Shown in pieces: positions 29,349 to 38,099 of a stretch of 64,000 nucleotides of DNA. The notes under the pieces were generated by a model. The model was not told where the DNA came from, did not search any database, and was given only the letters and a program-made list of their open reading frames with translations. Numbering within the stretch: the stretch's first letter is position 1; every line of letters begins with the position of its first letter. Source of the stretch: Ignatzschineria cameli (GTDB lineage: Bacteria > Pseudomonadota > Gammaproteobacteria > Cardiobacteriales > Wohlfahrtiimonadaceae); NCBI RefSeq assembly GCF_003121895.1, contig NZ_QEWW01000008.1, positions 1 to 64,000 on the forward strand, in the 5' to 3' direction. The position numbers and the translations under genes are program-made.

Positions 29349-30095
29349 AAGTATGAGATTGAAATCTCAATAAGAAGCGACATGATGCGCTAAAAATAGA
29401 TTGTACGCCATCTAAAGTCATAATTGAGCTCTACTTAAGGCTATAACTCAATATTAATGGCTAAGCATAAAATTTTACACGAAGTGGTAAATGATGGGAA
29501 ATATTTACCTAAATAGTTCTCTGTTTGTAGAATTATTTAAAATTAAATAAACCTTATTTTATTGAATAATTTTTATTAAATCTGTTTTATCCCATTTTAT
29601 TTTTAATTTCAGTTTTTCTTTTGTTTTATTTTTCTTCATTTCATTCAGTTTTTGTTTACAGGTTAGTGATAGATCAATTTTTGGTTGACCATATTGTGGT
29701 TAGCGCGATCATAGGTCAACAGCTGATTGGTGATAGGCTATTGCTCATTGTGATCTTTTGGCGCAATTGGCATCACGGATCACAATTATTATTCATCATA
29801 GTACTTAGAAGAAAAAGAGAGCGATTAGGCAATTCCCTTCGATTTATGATATATCCGCTACCTCTTTAACAATATATCCTTATCAATTTATCTAGTTTTA
29901 ATGAATAATTGTGTCTCTTATTGTCGATTTAATCGTTAATTTTTTTATCAATAAGGAGAAAATATTATGAAAGAGAGGGGGTTTGTTGTATTGTTGTAGT
30001 GTTTGTGTAGTTTAAAATGTGAAACAAAATAGGTAGCGCCTAACAGAGGCAATATAAAAATATTAAAGTGACAAACTTAAAATGGAGGAAGACCT
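29349..30095. other. 750-bp AT-rich region upstream of pyruvate carboxylase with two inverted repeats and a mini-ORF
   Basis: Divergent spacer. Contents: an AT-rich tract at 29520-29640; GTTGACC...GGTCAAC at about 29683-29719; a perfect 9-bp inverted repeat ATTGTGATC (29747-29755) with GATCACAAT (29778-29786); and a 10-codon ORF at 29967. A long open frame across 29621-29869 lacks an RBS and codon support and is not called. Confidence 0.5.
29967..29999 (+). CDS. Possible 10-residue leader peptide upstream of pyruvate carboxylase
   Basis: ATG at 29967 with AAGGAG at 29953-29958 opens MKERGFVVLL followed by TAG. It ends 97 bp before the pyc start. The Shine-Dalgarno is as good as that of real genes nearby, but the peptide is too short to judge by composition. 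No clear attenuator hairpin follows. Confidence 0.25.
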   Translation: MKERGFVVLL

Positions 30096-33000
30096 ATGTC
30101 TGTAGAATCATCATCAGATAGAAAGATTAAAAAGATTTTAGTCGCGAACCGTTCCGAGATCGCTATCCGTATTATCCGTGCTGCAGCAGAGCTAGGGATT
30201 AAAACCGTAGGGATCTATGCGGAGCAGGATCGGCGTGCTGCACATCGATTTAATGCTGATGAGAGTTACGTGGTAGGCAAAGGGAAGTTACCCTTAGAAG
30301 CTTATCTCGATATTGAGGATATTATCCGTATTGCGAAAGAGACCAATACCGATGCGATCCATCCAGGTTATGGCTTCTTAGCGGAAAATCCAGATTTTGC
30401 CAAGGCTTGCCGAGAAAATGGCATTATCTTTATAGGTCCTTCCTATGATGTTTTAAATACTTTAGGAAATAAAGTAGCTGCTCGAAATGCGGCGATTGCG
30501 GCAGGTGTCCCTGTGATGCCGGCATCTGAAGCGCTTCCTCGTGATGAAGAGTCCATTAAGCGTATTGCGAAAGAGATCGGCTATCCGGTGATGCTAAAAG
30601 CGAGCTGGGGCGGTGGTGGTCGCGGAATGCGGGCTATCTATGATGAATCAACCTTGATGGATTCAGTACGTGAAGCACGCGGTGAATCTCTCGCTGCATT
30701 TGGAAATGATGAGGTTTACTTTGAGAAACTGATTGAACGCGCGCGCCACGTTGAAGTTCAGCTTCTTGGGGATCAACATGGCAATATTGTTCACCTTTGG
30801 GAGCGAGATTGTTCGGTACAGCGTCGTCATCAGAAAGTTGTTGAGCGTGCGCCGGCCCCTTATCTCTCTCAAGAGAAGCGTGAAGAGATCTGCGAAAGTG
30901 CATTGAAGTTAGGGAAGGCTGTTAACTACAGTAATGCCGGAACGGTTGAATTCTTAATGGATGCCGATACCGAACAATTCTACTTTATTGAGGTCAATCC
31001 CCGTATTCAGGTAGAACATACTGTTACCGAAGAGGTGACCGGTGTTGATCTTGTGAAGGCACAGATTCAGGTAGCAGAGGGTGCAAAGATTGGCTCATCT
31101 GAGATGGTTGTTCCTCCTCAAGCAGAGATTAAGCTAAAAGGCAGTGCGCTTCAATGTCGTGTGACGACAGAAGACCCCGCTAATAACTTCCTTCCTGGAA
31201 CCGGAACAATTATTGCTTATCGCTCACCGGCAGGATTTGGGATTCGTCTTGATGGCGGAACAGCTTATTCTGGTGCTGTGATCTCTCCGTACTATGATTC
31301 ACTTTTAGTGAAGGTCACAACCTGGGGCAATAATGATCTAGAAGCGATTGAGAGAATGGATCGTGCGCTTCGTGAATTCCGTATCCGAGGTGTCTCTACA
31401 AACCTCTCATTTGTTGAGAATGTGATCAATCACCCTAAATTTATTGCCGGGGATTATACAACCAAATTTATCGATCAAAATCCTGAGCTCTTCGATCTTA
31501 AAGAGCGTCAAGATCGATCGAATTCTATTTTGAAATTTTTAGGGGATGTTGCCGTTAATGGCCATCCTGAGTTAGAGGGACGCTCAATCCCTAAACACTT
31601 TATTAAACCGATCTTGCCACAAATAGAGAGAGGCGCAATAGAGAGAAGAGAGGGCGCGCCGGTCAAAGGTTCACGTGATCTTCTTTTAGAGTTAGGTCCT
31701 AAAGGATTCTCTGAGTGGATGCGAGAGCAGAAAGAGGTATTGATTACCGATACCACAATGCGTGATGCGCATCAATCGCTCTTCGCTACAAGAATGCGTT
31801 CCCATGATCTATGGGAAATTGCCCCTTATTATGCCAAATTAATGCCGGAACTCTTCTCTTTAGAGTGCTGGGGCGGCGCAACCTTTGACGTATCGATGCG
31901 ATTCTTAAATGAGGATCCTTGGGAGCGCTTGGTTCGTCTAAGAGAGATGATTCCGGGGACACTCTTCCAAATGCTCTTAAGAGGCGTCAATGGGGTGGGT
32001 TATACCAGTTATCCCGATAATGTCATTCAATACTTTGTAAAACAAGCTGCAGAGAAGGGGATTGATCTTTTCCGTATCTTTGACTCTCTCAATATCGTTG
32101 ACAATATGCGCATCTCAATCGATAGCGTTTTAGAGTCCGGAAAGTTAGTTGAAGGCACCATCTGTTATACCGCAGATCTCTTCGATGCGAAGCGTCCTAA
32201 ATACCATCTCAATTACTATGTGAAATTAGCAAAAGAGTTGGAGAAGGCCGGCGCGCATATTATTGGTATTAAAGATATGGCGGGAGTCTGTCGTCCTGAA
32301 GCGGCAAGAGCGTTAGTAAAAGCTCTAAAAGAGGAGATTGAATTACCGATTCATTTCCATACACATGATACATCAGGTATGTCGGCAGCCTCAGTCCTTG
32401 CGGCTGTTGACGCGGGAGTTGATGCAGTTGATGCGGCAATGGATAGTCTCTCTGGATTGACGAGCCAGCCGCCGATGGGTTCAATTATTCATGCATTAAA
32501 AGGAAGTGAGCGCGCTTCTAGAATCGATGTTGATGCAATGCATCAGATCTCTACCTATTGGGAAGGTGTTCGCTCGATCTATGCGCCTTTTGAATCAACA
32601 CTACGTTCAGGAACCTCTGATGTTTATAATCATGAGATGCCGGGCGGACAATATACTAACCTAAGAGAGCAAGCGCGTTCGATGGGGTTAGAGCCTCGTT
32701 GGAATGAGGTCTCTAAGGCTTATGCGGAAGTGAATCAATTGCTCGGCGATATTGTTAAAGTAACACCAAGCTCCAAAGTTGTTGGTGATATGGCTTTAAT
32801 GATGGTTACGCAAGATATTACTGCCGAAGATGTATTAGATCCTAATCGAGAAATTGCCTTCCCACAATCTGTTGTAGGGCTCTTAAAGGGTGAGCTTGGT
32901 ATTCCAGAGGGTGGATTCCCTGAGAATATCACAGCAAAAGTCTTAAAAGAGGAGAAACCGATCGAGGGGCGTCCTGGGGCGCATCTTCCACCGGTTGATC

Positions 33001-33581
33001 TAGTTGCAGAGAAGGAGAATCTAGAGGCAGCATTAGGCTATGAAGTCTCTGAGACAGATCTTGCTTCTTATCTGATGTATCCTGCGGTCTTTAAAGCCTT
33101 TAAGGCGCATCAAGAGAAGTATGGAAATGTCTCCAATATTCCTTCAAAAATCTTCTTCTACGGACCTGAGAAAGATACATATCATACCGTAGAGTTAGAG
33201 CAGGGTAAGGATCTCTTGATTAAGCTATTAGCGATCTCACTTCCTGATGCAACAGGGCATTGTAATGTCTTCTTTGAGCTCAATGGAGAGATTCGTGCAT
33301 TCTCAATTCCTAAAAATGAATTAGCTTCCGACCTTCCTCTCAGAGAGAAGCGTGAGAAGGGAAATCCCTATCATGTTGCGGCAATGATGCCGGGCGTTGT
33401 TGGAACAGTTCATGTTAAAGTGGGCGATATTGTGAAAGAGGGTGATGCGATTGTAACCTTAGAGGCGATGAAGATGGAGACAACTATCCGTGCAGAAGCT
33501 TCTGGCGCAATTGAGCGCGTCCTTGTTGAGAAAGGAGATGTGGTTGAAGCAGAGGATCTGCTCGTCGAGATCGATCAATAA
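30096..33581 (+). CDS. pyc: Pyruvate carboxylase (single-chain, biotin-dependent)
   Basis: Makes oxaloacetate from pyruvate, bicarbonate and ATP; anaplerotic feed of the TCA cycle and of aspartate-family synthesis (lysC is in this window). The 1161 residues contain all domains in the usual order: biotin carboxylase (about 10-460; starts KILVANRSEIAIRI, ATP loop KASWGGGGRGMR, FIEVNPRIQVEHTVTEEVTG), carboxyltransferase (about 540-830; TDTTMRDAHQSLFATRMRS, metal site HFHTHDTSG), and biotin carboxyl carrier domain with the biotinyl Lys1126 in EAMKMETT. GGAGG precedes the ATG. A terminator follows. Single-chain Pyc is less usual in gammaproteobacteria than the PycA/PycB pair. Confidence 0.97.
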   Translation: MSVESSSDRKIKKILVANRSEIAIRIIRAAAELGIKTVGIYAEQDRRAAHRFNADESYVVGKGKLPLEAYLDIEDIIRIAKETNTDAIHPGYGFLAENPDFAKACRENGIIFIGPSYDVLNTLGNKVAARNAAIAAGVPVMPASEALPRDEESIKRIAKEIGYPVMLKASWGGGGRGMRAIYDESTLMDSVREARGESLAAFGNDEVYFEKLIERARHVEVQLLGDQHGNIVHLWERDCSVQRRHQKVVERAPAPYLSQEKREEICESALKLGKAVNYSNAGTVEFLMDADTEQFYFIEVNPRIQVEHTVTEEVTGVDLVKAQIQVAEGAKIGSSEMVVPPQAEIKLKGSALQCRVTTEDPANNFLPGTGTIIAYRSPAGFGIRLDGGTAYSGAVISPYYDSLLVKVTTWGNNDLEAIERMDRALREFRIRGVSTNLSFVENVINHPKFIAGDYTTKFIDQNPELFDLKERQDRSNSILKFLGDVAVNGHPELEGRSIPKHFIKPILPQIERGAIERREGAPVKGSRDLLLELGPKGFSEWMREQKEVLITDTTMRDAHQSLFATRMRSHDLWEIAPYYAKLMPELFSLECWGGATFDVSMRFLNEDPWERLVRLREMIPGTLFQMLLRGVNGVGYTSYPDNVIQYFVKQAAEKGIDLFRIFDSLNIVDNMRISIDSVLESGKLVEGTICYTADLFDAKRPKYHLNYYVKLAKELEKAGAHIIGIKDMAGVCRPEAARALVKALKEEIELPIHFHTHDTSGMSAASVLAAVDAGVDAVDAAMDSLSGLTSQPPMGSIIHALKGSERASRIDVDAMHQISTYWEGVRSIYAPFESTLRSGTSDVYNHEMPGGQYTNLREQARSMGLEPRWNEVSKAYAEVNQLLGDIVKVTPSSKVVGDMALMMVTQDITAEDVLDPNREIAFPQSVVGLLKGELGIPEGGFPENITAKVLKEEKPIEGRPGAHLPPVDLVAEKENLEAALGYEVSETDLASYLMYPAVFKAFKAHQEKYGNVSNIPSKIFFYGPEKDTYHTVELEQGKDLLIKLLAISLPDATGHCNVFFELNGEIRAFSIPKNELASDLPLREKREKGNPYHVAAMMPGVVGTVHVKVGDIVKEGDAIVTLEAMKMETTIRAEASGAIERVLVEKGDVVEAEDLLVEIDQ

Positions 33582-33652
33582 CCATCACTATTCAAATCAA
33601 TGAATTGATCAATCGAGTATCCATTGAGAATAGATAGTAGATGATTGATGTA

Positions 33653-33685
33653 GGGCAGCGTCTTTTAAGGGCGCTGCCTTTTTTG
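33653..33685 (+). terminator. Terminator of pyruvate carboxylase
   Basis: GGCAGCG (33654-33660) pairs with CGCTGCC (33672-33678), followed by a T run. Confidence 0.88.
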
Positions 33686-34117
33686 TGTCTGCCAAATTTA
33701 CTTTCTTCTTGATTCCTATTTAATCCTACTTGATCTCTATGTGGTTTTCATTTGTGCTCTATTTGAATTCTATTCGAATTCTATTTGAGTTCTATTTGAG
33801 CTTTGGCATCATGGAGACTATTTTCTACTATCGTAGTAATGGTAAAATAATGTTAAAGTTAATGAATTATTAATGGATTGTTAGTGGAATGTTAATAAGT
33901 TATTAATGAATTATTGGGAGTTTAATGCTTAATCTTTAAGTCTTAATTTTAGAATTTTAAGTTGTTGAGCGTTGAGATCGCACTGTCAGGATCGGACGTA
34001 AGGTTTTGAAGGATTTTAATTTTGCGATAGGTCGCTACTACTTTGAAGTTGCCCGATTGGGCATAGAAGTGAGCATAGAAAGTACTTCACATTTACTTTA
34101 AATAGAGGATATTTAAT
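33686..34117. other. Spacer between pyc and the lipoprotein gene, with 11-bp tandem repeat
   Basis: No gene seen. TCTATTTGAAT-type 11-bp units repeat about four times at 33758-33802 with small changes. Further on, TTATTAATGAATTATT-like AT-rich repeats occur at 33870-33920. Confidence 0.5.
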
Positions 34118-34528
34118 ATGAAATCGATTATGAAAGTTGCAGTTTTATCATCAGCTATTGTGCTTCTTGCTGCATGTGCGGTGACGCCAGCAGAAAAGGC
34201 GGCAGAGGCAAAAGAGCAAGCGGCACAGATGTTAGAGACACAAGTTACATTAGCTTCACAATGTAGTCCACAAGCTGCGGAGTTGATGAAAGAGATGCCG
34301 AATGTAGGTCACTTAACCGCAGCTGAACGTAAAGTTTTTGAGGCTAAATATGTCGCAGCAGTGAATAATCCGCTCTTCCAATCTTGCTACAATATGGCTT
34401 GGAAAGATTATCGTGAAGAGAATCAGATGCAAGCAGAGCAGATGGCTGCTTGGGCGAATGCTGATATGGCATGGGATAATGGGATGTTCTTCGATGGACC
34501 TTTTGCCTGGGGCGCTTGGGGATATTAA
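34118..34528 (+). CDS. Small putative lipoprotein, unknown function
   Basis: A 136-residue protein with a lipoprotein signal: a hydrophobic core after Lys6 and the lipobox LLAAC with the lipidated Cys at residue 20. The mature part is mostly alpha-helical and Ala/Glu/Met-rich. It has two further Cys (QCSPQ, SCYNM) that could form one disulfide, and an aromatic, Trp-rich end (WANADMAWDNGMFFDGPFAWGAWGY). I do not recognise a family. GAGG lies 9 bases before the ATG, and it is a single gene with its own terminator, so it is probably expressed. Confidence 0.7.
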   Translation: MKSIMKVAVLSSAIVLLAACAVTPAEKAAEAKEQAAQMLETQVTLASQCSPQAAELMKEMPNVGHLTAAERKVFEAKYVAAVNNPLFQSCYNMAWKDYREENQMQAEQMAAWANADMAWDNGMFFDGPFAWGAWGY

Positions 34529-34631
34529 TTCTCTTTCGTAAAAGTTATGTTAATCAAACTATTTTAATCAGCTGTTAACTCTTGATAGGTTGCTAGCAGG
34601 ATAGAGTATTATAAGTGTTGCGACTCTATTG

Positions 34632-34690
34632 AAAGTTAAAGTTAAAGTTAAAGCTAAAGTTTAAAATTAAAGTTTAAAGGCAAAGTTAAA
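34632..34690. repeat. Degenerate AAAGTT tandem repeat
   Basis: About nine AAAGTT-like units with small changes directly before the terminator at 34688. Confidence 0.7.
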
Positions 34691-34715
34691 GGGAAGCGTA
34701 ATGCTTCCCTTTTTA
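34688..34715 (+). terminator. Terminator of the lipoprotein gene
   Basis: AAAGGGAAGC (34688-34697), a 5-base loop and GCTTCCCTTT (34703-34712), followed by TTA. It lies 160 bp after the stop codon. Confidence 0.85.
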
Positions 34716-34819
34716 TAATCTATCCTCTATCAGAGAGGCAAAGTATAAGTCCTAATTGCGATTATTCTCTGCGTAGACCCTTGTGGTGTATATTGTTGTG
34801 GATCTGCTCGATTTTGACA

Positions 34820-35326
34820 CTAGTAGGCACCAAATTGGGCTTCTTTAAGAATCTGCAGAGGGTCAACTTTAGGAGTCTCCTCTTCAGAGGTCACCGCAAT
34901 AACGGTCAGTTGGTCATTATCGCGCTTTAATCGCTGCCAGGTATAAAGTTTTTGTGGCACAGTAATGGTGTAGTAGATCTCCTCTGGTTGCGGGAGAATC
35001 TCAAGTATCTCTACTGTTGCTCCAGCAGGTGCATCAGCGATCAATCTTTCACTATATCGTTCAAGGGAATCTTTCGCTTCCTCTTCTGTTAAGTGGCTAC
35101 CTGTTACCATTACTGTCATGTCGTGTCGGTTAGAGTATTGTGCTAAAAGCGTGCCTGCCGGCGCTTGTGTGGAATCGATATTTTTGTAGCTATTATCAAG
35201 ATAGAGAGTTGCAATCCCTTGCTTGGCAATGATCTTCTCTTCCGACAGGGGCTTAAAGCGATCATAGATCATAAAGATAATGACAACGGCAATAATAGCA
35301 ATGATAGAGGCTTTTTTATTAGTCAC
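34820..35326 (-). CDS. Membrane-anchored protein of unknown function downstream of mepA
   Basis: With the GTG at 35326 the protein has 168 residues and begins VTNKKASIIAIIAVVIIFMIYDRF, a typical signal anchor; AAGGA lies 10 bases upstream. Alternatives are the ATG at 35356 (no Shine-Dalgarno) or a TTG at 35422, which would begin only 4 bp after the mepA stop. The soluble part (about 30-168) has a mixed alpha/beta pattern with no Cys and no motif I recognise; it should face the periplasm. Close linkage to mepA suggests co-expression. Confidence 0.6.
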   Translation of the reverse strand: MTNKKASIIAIIAVVIIFMIYDRFKPLSEEKIIAKQGIATLYLDNSYKNIDSTQAPAGTLLAQYSNRHDMTVMVTGSHLTEEEAKDSLERYSERLIADAPAGATVEILEILPQPEEIYYTITVPQKLYTWQRLKRDNDQLTVIAVTSEEETPKVDPLQILKEAQFGAY

Positions 35327-35426
35327 AATTGATATGTCCTTATTTGATAGACTCATTGAAACGTGTTTAGAGAGAAACGAATCGAGAGGGGTAAAGTTAC
35401 CGAAAATAGTCTCATAAAGCAACTCT

Positions 35427-36344
35427 CTACTCTGTTTTTATAACCTGGCATTCGCTCGGTAATATTTTGGGGACTTTTGCTCTTGTAGACGCTGATTTTT
35501 TAGGGGGATTCAGATGCCAGTTGATCTGATCATTAACCCAATTTTGTAAATCTTGATCACAGCCATCACCTTGAGGAATTGGTGCTTGAGCAATGCAACC
35601 TTGACTCTCCTTAGGGCAGTGTAGCCGAATATGAAAGTGGGAATCATGGCCAAACCAAGGGCGCAATTTTCGTAGCCAGCTTCGATCTTTTTCACTATGA
35701 CAGAGTGCTGCTTTTATGACAGGATTGACAAAAATTCGCTCTGTGCGGGGATCCGTCGCGCTATAGAAGAGTAGATCGCGATAGAATGGGCACCAATGTT
35801 GATTGAGGGTTCCTGTTTTAGGGTTAACAACAGAAGGGGTTACCAGCTTCTCAATGAGTGACGGAGGAAGTGGTTCATGGCGATCTTCAAACCAGATATC
35901 GATATCAAGGCCAGTTTGATGGCTCGCGTGCCCAAAGTTAGCAGGTCCTCCGCGAGGTTGTGAGATATCGCCAAAAATAAGAATCTGATTCTCTCTAAGA
36001 GCCCATCGGTCGATTGCTGCGATAAAATCTGCCATTTGTGGCGTACCATAGTGGCGATTACGGCTAGGTCTTACCTGTTGATAGCTCAATCCTGTGGTGG
36101 GGATCGTAATAGCGCCATCGATACAGCCATTAGCATAGCTACCCCAAATCTCTGTCTGTTGTTGATCGGTGATGGAGGGGGTAGAAATCGTGTGCCATCC
36201 ATGTGCTATGGAAGGAATAGTGATGAAGAGCATCACAGTAGATATCATATAAATGAGTTTAATGAGTTTAATGAGTTTAATGAGTTTAATGAGTTTAATG
36301 GGGGTAGTAAGTTTGAAAAGCTGTGGGCTAGGGAGGTGCTTCAT
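35427..36344 (-). CDS. mepA: Penicillin-insensitive murein endopeptidase
   Basis: Periplasmic zinc LAS-type peptidase that cuts D-Ala-mDAP cross-links in peptidoglycan. Family stretches are clear: EIWGSYANGCIDGAITIP, RNRHYGTPQMADFI, the metal motif GHASHQTGLDIDIWF and the later HDSHFHIRLHCP that supplies the last His ligand. The Cys residues in ANGC, HWCPF, ALCHS, LHCP, GC and GCDQ match the disulfides of E. coli MepA. AGGAG lies before the ATG at 36344, so the unusual N-terminus is real by signal: after MKHLPSPQLFKLTTP come five Lys-Leu-Ile repeats, then the hydrophobic core MISTVMLFITIPSIAHG. The Lys-Leu-Ile run is coded by a 9-bp tandem repeat. Confidence 0.92.
   Translation of the reverse strand: MKHLPSPQLFKLTTPIKLIKLIKLIKLIKLIYMISTVMLFITIPSIAHGWHTISTPSITDQQQTEIWGSYANGCIDGAITIPTTGLSYQQVRPSRNRHYGTPQMADFIAAIDRWALRENQILIFGDISQPRGGPANFGHASHQTGLDIDIWFEDRHEPLPPSLIEKLVTPSVVNPKTGTLNQHWCPFYRDLLFYSATDPRTERIFVNPVIKAALCHSEKDRSWLRKLRPWFGHDSHFHIRLHCPKESQGCIAQAPIPQGDGCDQDLQNWVNDQINWHLNPPKKSASTRAKVPKILPSECQVIKTE
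36255..36299. repeat. 9-bp tandem repeat GAGTTTAAT x 5 inside the mepA signal region
   Basis: Five perfect copies. On the minus strand each codes Lys-Leu-Ile. Slippage would keep the frame and alter the number of basic residues ahead of the signal-peptide core. Confidence 0.95.
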
Positions 36345-36432
36345 ATGGCTTCTCCTATCGAGTATCAGATGAAATAAGATTTAAAAGCCCAAGCTACGGC
36401 AAGCTAGAAGAGCAGAATAGAATTTAGTGATA

Positions 36433-36464
36433 ACAAAAAAGCCTAGATTTTTCAATCTAGGCTC
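36433..36464 (-). terminator. Terminator of the tRNA-Asp operon
   Basis: AGCCTAGATT (36440-36449) pairs with AATCTAGGCT (36454-36463); on the minus strand it ends in TTTTTTG. It lies 10 bp after the last tRNA. Confidence 0.88.
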
Positions 36465-36472
36465 TTTGATAA

Positions 36473-36549
36473 TGGCGGAATGGACGGGATTCGAACCCGC
36501 GACCCCCTGCGTGACAGGCAGGTATTCTAACCAGCTGAACTACCACTCC
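36473..36549 (-). tRNA. tRNA-Asp (GUC), copy 1
   Basis: A 77-nt cloverleaf read on the minus strand with encoded 3' CCA. The 5' end GGAGUGG pairs with CCAUUCC. The D-arm reads GUUCAGCUGGUUAGAAU. The anticodon loop CUGUCAC contains GUC, and the T-arm is GGGUUCGAAUCCC. It differs from E. coli tRNA-Asp at only a few places. Confidence 0.98.
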
Positions 36550-36617
36550 GAGATTAGAATTGCTACTCTAAATAGCTTTGCTAAATATCTTAAAAGATCT
36601 TTAACAACTTAAAAATA

Positions 36618-36694
36618 TGGCGGAATGGACGGGATTCGAACCCGCGACCCCCTGCGTGACAGGCAGGTATTCTAACCAGCTGAACTACCACTCC
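36618..36694 (-). tRNA. tRNA-Asp (GUC), copy 2
   Basis: Identical in sequence to copy 1, 68 bp further on. The three are probably one transcript running leftward to the terminator at 36433. Confidence 0.98.
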
Positions 36695-36831
36695 GTGTTA
36701 GATAATATCTAATATAAAGTTAGTTAGGGAGTTAATCGATTTTGCGATCTTATTGCTTCACCTAACGATCTGCTATTCTAATCACTCTTGAAGAACTATG
36801 CAACTCTTTACAACTCTATATTTTAAAATAG

Positions 36832-36908
36832 TGGCGGAATGGACGGGATTCGAACCCGCGACCCCCTGCGTGACAGGCAGGTATTCTAACCAGCTGAACT
36901 ACCACTCC
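36832..36908 (-). tRNA. tRNA-Asp (GUC), copy 3
   Basis: Identical to copies 1 and 2 and first in the presumed transcript. The promoter should lie between 36909 and 37148, which is shared with the divergent META-domain gene. Confidence 0.98.
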
Positions 36909-37148
36909 GCTATTCTTGTTTCTGAGCTTCCTCTTAAACAAGGATTGTCATTATACGAAATAAATTTCATTTGTCATCTTTATTTTTGGGATTGTTTAAT
37001 AATAGCGCAATGAAGTTAGAGAAGCACGGTGCTAATCGTGATTGTTAGTGGTAAAGAAAAGCGTGCTACAATCGATAGAGGGTACTTTTTCATCTTTCGA
37101 TGTTTGAGTGATCTATTATATTCTTTTAGGCAATAAGAGGAAAAGGCA

Positions 37149-37880
37149 ATGAAATTAAGCAGCTGTAGCACTAGATGGCGTCAGATCGCCGTTGCAGGAT
37201 TACTAGGAAGTAGCATTACACTATTTGGCGTGGCAGCGGAGACATTGAATATTACACCCCTATCGAAAGAGCATGATGTAAAAGTGGTATTAGATCAGAA
37301 GGAGCATCACTTCTCTGTACAAGGAGGATGTAATACCTTGATGGGGCAGGTCTACCTTAAAGAGAATGGGGCATTTAGAGTAAAAGAGGGGCGCGGTGGT
37401 GCTGCTTTAGCTTCAACAATGATGGCATGTGAGCCAGAGCTTCAAAAACTGGATGAGCGAATTTCACAATTTATTATCGCAACCCCTAAGATGGTAAGAG
37501 AGGGTGATGCGCTCTATTTAGTAGGAACAGTCCCGGGAGAAAAAGTCTCTCATTATCTACCTGTAGAGTTAGATCAGGGGGAGTATCTCGATATTAAAGC
37601 GAAGCCTTATGAGCGTGTCTTCTACTATATCTCGGCAGAGCGAATCCTTTGTGAAGAGCAGGCGGCAGGATGTTTGCAGGTCAGGGAAGATAAAAATAGT
37701 GACTGGGAGACCTATACCGGAGAGATTGAAGGGTTTGTGCCGGCAGAGAATTATGAGTACCGCCTTCGTCTAAAAGAGTATGAAGCTGAAGAGGGCGCTG
37801 TGAAGCATGTCTTAGATATGATTGTAGAGCAGGGAGAAGTTATTCCGGTAGGGGCATTATCTGAAGGTGATTCTCAGTAA
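37149..37880 (+). CDS. META domain plus DUF4377 domain exported protein
   Basis: A 243-residue protein with a signal peptide (hydrophobic stretch IAVAGLLGSSITLFGVAAE). The first domain (about 40-125) is META/HslJ-like: FSVQGGCNTLMGQVYL and ALASTMMACEPELQKLDERISQFI match the family core GCN...STMMAC. The second (about 140-225) fits DUF4377: an even pattern of strands with two Cys in ILCEEQAAGCLQV and the tail IEGFVPAENYEYRLRLKEYE. META-DUF4377 two-domain proteins are known as envelope proteins, with HslJ linked to heat and novobiocin resistance in E. coli, but the activity is unknown. Four Cys could form disulfides. Terminator at 38023. Confidence 0.82.
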   Translation: MKLSSCSTRWRQIAVAGLLGSSITLFGVAAETLNITPLSKEHDVKVVLDQKEHHFSVQGGCNTLMGQVYLKENGAFRVKEGRGGAALASTMMACEPELQKLDERISQFIIATPKMVREGDALYLVGTVPGEKVSHYLPVELDQGEYLDIKAKPYERVFYYISAERILCEEQAAGCLQVREDKNSDWETYTGEIEGFVPAENYEYRLRLKEYEAEEGAVKHVLDMIVEQGEVIPVGALSEGDSQ

Positions 37881-37940
37881 AATTAGTTTGAAGCAGATGC
37901 CATTGATTGAATGATTTTGAGAGTCTACGCTTCATTGCTG

Positions 37941-37970
37941 CAGGCATTGTCAGGCATTGTCAGGCATTGT
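37941..37970. repeat. Tandem repeat CAGGCATTGT x 3
   Basis: Three perfect 10-bp copies in the spacer after the META-domain gene. Confidence 0.95.
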
Positions 37971-38022
37971 TAATAGGGATGATCTTAAATAAGTATCTTT
38001 AGAAAAGGATCTGCAGAAGGAA

Positions 38023-38061
38023 AAAAAGAGAGAGTTCATCATCGATAGACTCTCTCTTTTT
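38023..38061. terminator. Bidirectional terminator between the META gene and corA
   Basis: AAAAAGAGAGAGT (38023-38035) pairs perfectly with ACTCTCTCTTTTT (38049-38061). A and T runs at both ends suit the convergent genes. Confidence 0.9.
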
Positions 38062-38099
38062 GATATGACTATTGTATATGACTACAATAATGACCTGAT

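Noticed and set aside
29747-29786. CRP binding site (TGTGA...TCACA)
   Set aside because: The half-sites are 22 bases apart rather than 6, so it is at best a hairpin.
29621-29869. 82-residue open frame upstream of pyc
   Set aside because: TTG start without Shine-Dalgarno, AT-driven composition, no family-like pattern.
36427-37013. Open frames reading AEWTGFEPATPCVTGRYSNQ across the tRNA region
   Set aside because: They are translations of the antisense of tRNA-Asp, a well-known false protein in databases. The three tRNA genes explain the repeat fully.
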